From NCBI GenBank assembly GCA_031279795.1, contig JAITHZ010000066.1, forward strand, positions 1 through 6,562: DNA of 6,562 bases, in the 5' to 3' direction. Below are positions 5,341 to 6,562 of the stretch, piece by piece (the stretch's first letter is position 1; each line of letters opens with the position of its first letter). This DNA is from Bacteroidales bacterium (GTDB taxonomy: Bacteria; Bacteroidota; Bacteroidia; Bacteroidales; WRGA01). Below the pieces are notes generated by a model. It was not told the DNA's origin. It ran no database searches and saw only the letters and a list, made by a program, of their open reading frames with translations. The position numbers and the translations under genes are program-made.

Positions 5341-6562
5341 TTAACTTTTTGATATTAAATCACTGTTTTTATGTATTCGGGCATATATTTCTTTTGTTCT
5401 GATGCTGTCTTTCATTTCACTGTTGAGCCTGATGCGGTTCAAATCCAAGTCGGCGTCGGAATTTTCTTCCCAACGACGGCAAAGGTACAGCACGTCGTAA
5501 ATACGTCCAATCCGGTAATCGCGAGAAAAAGCCAGTCCCAGCGCATAATCTTCGCCATAGCTGATGTTTGGCGCGTTAATTTTTCGGTAAAGCGGTGTAT
5601 AAAAAGCACGAGGAGCGCCTAATCCATTTATTCTCAGCGCATTGTTTCGTCCGTTTTCGTCCGTCCATTCGCGGTGGTCAATAATACCCGGCGGAATGGG
5701 CGTCAGGTTGAAATCGGTCGTGAGATACGAGCCTACTGTCATGGCACAGCCTTGTTCGTAAAAAGCGTTTACAATTGTTTGCAAGGTGTTGGGAGAGCTG
5801 TACAGGTCGTCGCTGTCAAGCTGAACGGCAAATTTCCCGCATAGTTGATGATTAACGGCTTCGTTCCAGCATCCGCCGATGCCCAAATTTTCCTGTTGCG
5901 GAATCAGGTGAACCACGCGGTTGTCACGGCAGGTACAATCGTTGATAATTTGAGTTGTACCATCGGTAGAATGATTATCGACAACAATCAGGTTGAAAGG
6001 AAACGAGGTTTGTTGTTCCAAACCCGAATGGATGGCATCGGCGATGGTTTTTGCCCTGTTTTTGACAGGAATAATGATGGACGCCTCCAACGGAAAATCT
6101 GCCTCATCGAAGGAAACGGGCAGGAACGATGGTGGAAGATATGCATCTATCCGCTTCAAATGCTGTGTACAAACTTCTTCCATTTCCAGTTGCGCTTCGC
6201 GATTGTGTGCATCAAGGTAGTCGAACTGTTTTTCGCCGCTTCGCCGGAAATCGGTTTGTACAACAGTATACAGATAATCGTTTACATGTTCAATTCGCGA
6301 AACCTCGCTTGCACGCAACCTCAAATCATACAGTCCGGCAAACCGGTATGACGGCATGGCGCTGGCTGCTTTTTTCAGCACATCCGAACGGTAGATCTGA
6401 AAAGCCCCGAAATCAAAATTGTCGCAAAGACTTCCTTGATAATAATCGGGCAACGGATGCGGTATTCGTGTCTCATTCATTAATTGATAATAGTTAAAAT
6501 AAGCCATTGACGCCTGTGATGCGCCAATGAAAGAACAGAAATGTTCCAGCGTCGGCGGGTCC
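5341..6562 (-). CDS. two-module family 2 glycosyltransferase, 5' end outside the window
   Basis: The frame is open to the window edge: 18 sense codons lie upstream of the first ATG (6507), including IGASQASMAYFNYYQ, so the true start is beyond 6562 and at least 406 residues are encoded. Counting from that ATG, residues 142-390 hold a complete GT-A (GT2) domain: SIIIPVKNRAKTI (143-155), VVDNHSTDGT (175-184), the metal/nucleotide-binding QLDSDDLY (229-236), a likely catalytic GED (318-320), and a basic LCRRWEE end (342-348). Residues before about 130, with DNFDFGAFQIYRSDVL (29-44) and FAGLYDLRLRAS (56-67), resemble the C-terminal half of a second GT2 domain, implying a tandem enzyme. It should transfer a sugar from a nucleotide donor, probably for a surface glycan; donor and acceptor cannot be read from sequence. 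No membrane segment is seen. tex follows after 7 bases. Confidence 0.88.
   Translation of the reverse strand, partial: DPPTLEHFCSFIGASQASMAYFNYYQLMNETRIPHPLPDYYQGSLCDNFDFGAFQIYRSDVLKKAASAMPSYRFAGLYDLRLRASEVSRIEHVNDYLYTVVQTDFRRSGEKQFDYLDAHNREAQLEMEEVCTQHLKRIDAYLPPSFLPVSFDEADFPLEASIIIPVKNRAKTIADAIHSGLEQQTSFPFNLIVVDNHSTDGTTQIINDCTCRDNRVVHLIPQQENLGIGGCWNEAVNHQLCGKFAVQLDSDDLYSSPNTLQTIVNAFYEQGCAMTVGSYLTTDFNLTPIPPGIIDHREWTDENGRNNALRINGLGAPRAFYTPLYRKINAPNISYGEDYALGLAFSRDYRIGRIYDVLYLCRRWEENSDADLDLNRIRLNSEMKDSIRTKEIYARIHKNSDLISKS

Noticed and set aside
5845..6497. Long + strand open frames (up to 168 codons) opposite the glycosyltransferase
   Set aside because: The minus strand carries clear GT2 motifs over the same bases, and the + strand peptides resemble nothing known.
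1..6562. A new defence, mobile or biosynthetic system
   Set aside because: Every internal gene belongs to a known conserved family, there are no repeats, integrase or transposase, and base composition shows no sharp island.

Overview
The window looks like chromosomal DNA of a Bacteroidota bacterium, most likely of the order Bacteroidales. The support is a gldH lipoprotein gene, a RicT/PSP1 gene of the Bacteroidota type, an M23 peptidase followed by a short MerR-like gene, and two intergenic promoters matching the Bacteroidota pattern (TTTG or TTG, about 20 bases, TAnnTTTG). Genus or species cannot be fixed from this sequence alone. I see no rRNA, tRNA, CRISPR array, insertion sequence or phage gene.

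Left part, + strand (about 1-1507): an AT-rich intergenic region carries a promoter candidate and a 14-base perfect palindrome. It leads into a two-gene unit: a membrane-anchored M23 (LytM-type) cell-wall peptidase (184-1152) and, 7 bases later, a compact MerR-family DNA-binding protein (1160-1507). A possible divergent gene start lies on the minus strand at 70-1, but only 23 codons are visible.

Middle and right part, - strand (1509-6562): reading in the direction of transcription, a two-module family 2 glycosyltransferase whose 5' end lies outside the window (6562-5341) is followed after 7 bases by tex, an RNA-binding S1-domain protein (5333-3210). After an 82-base gap with its own well-formed promoter come ricT (PSP1 domain, 3127-1973) and gldH (1976-1509), which overlap by four bases (ATGA). 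The gldH stop lies one base from the stop of the MerR gene, so the two transcription units collide tail to tail.

Functionally the window mixes cell-envelope genes (M23 peptidase, GldH lipoprotein, glycosyltransferase) with cytoplasmic nucleic-acid factors (Tex, RicT, MerR-like). All internal genes appear intact. This is mostly conserved core-genome content and I found no convincing new system. The points most worth following are the ricT-gldH coupling, the basic tail and cysteine set of RicT, the tandem glycosyltransferase, and the palindrome at the M23 promoter.
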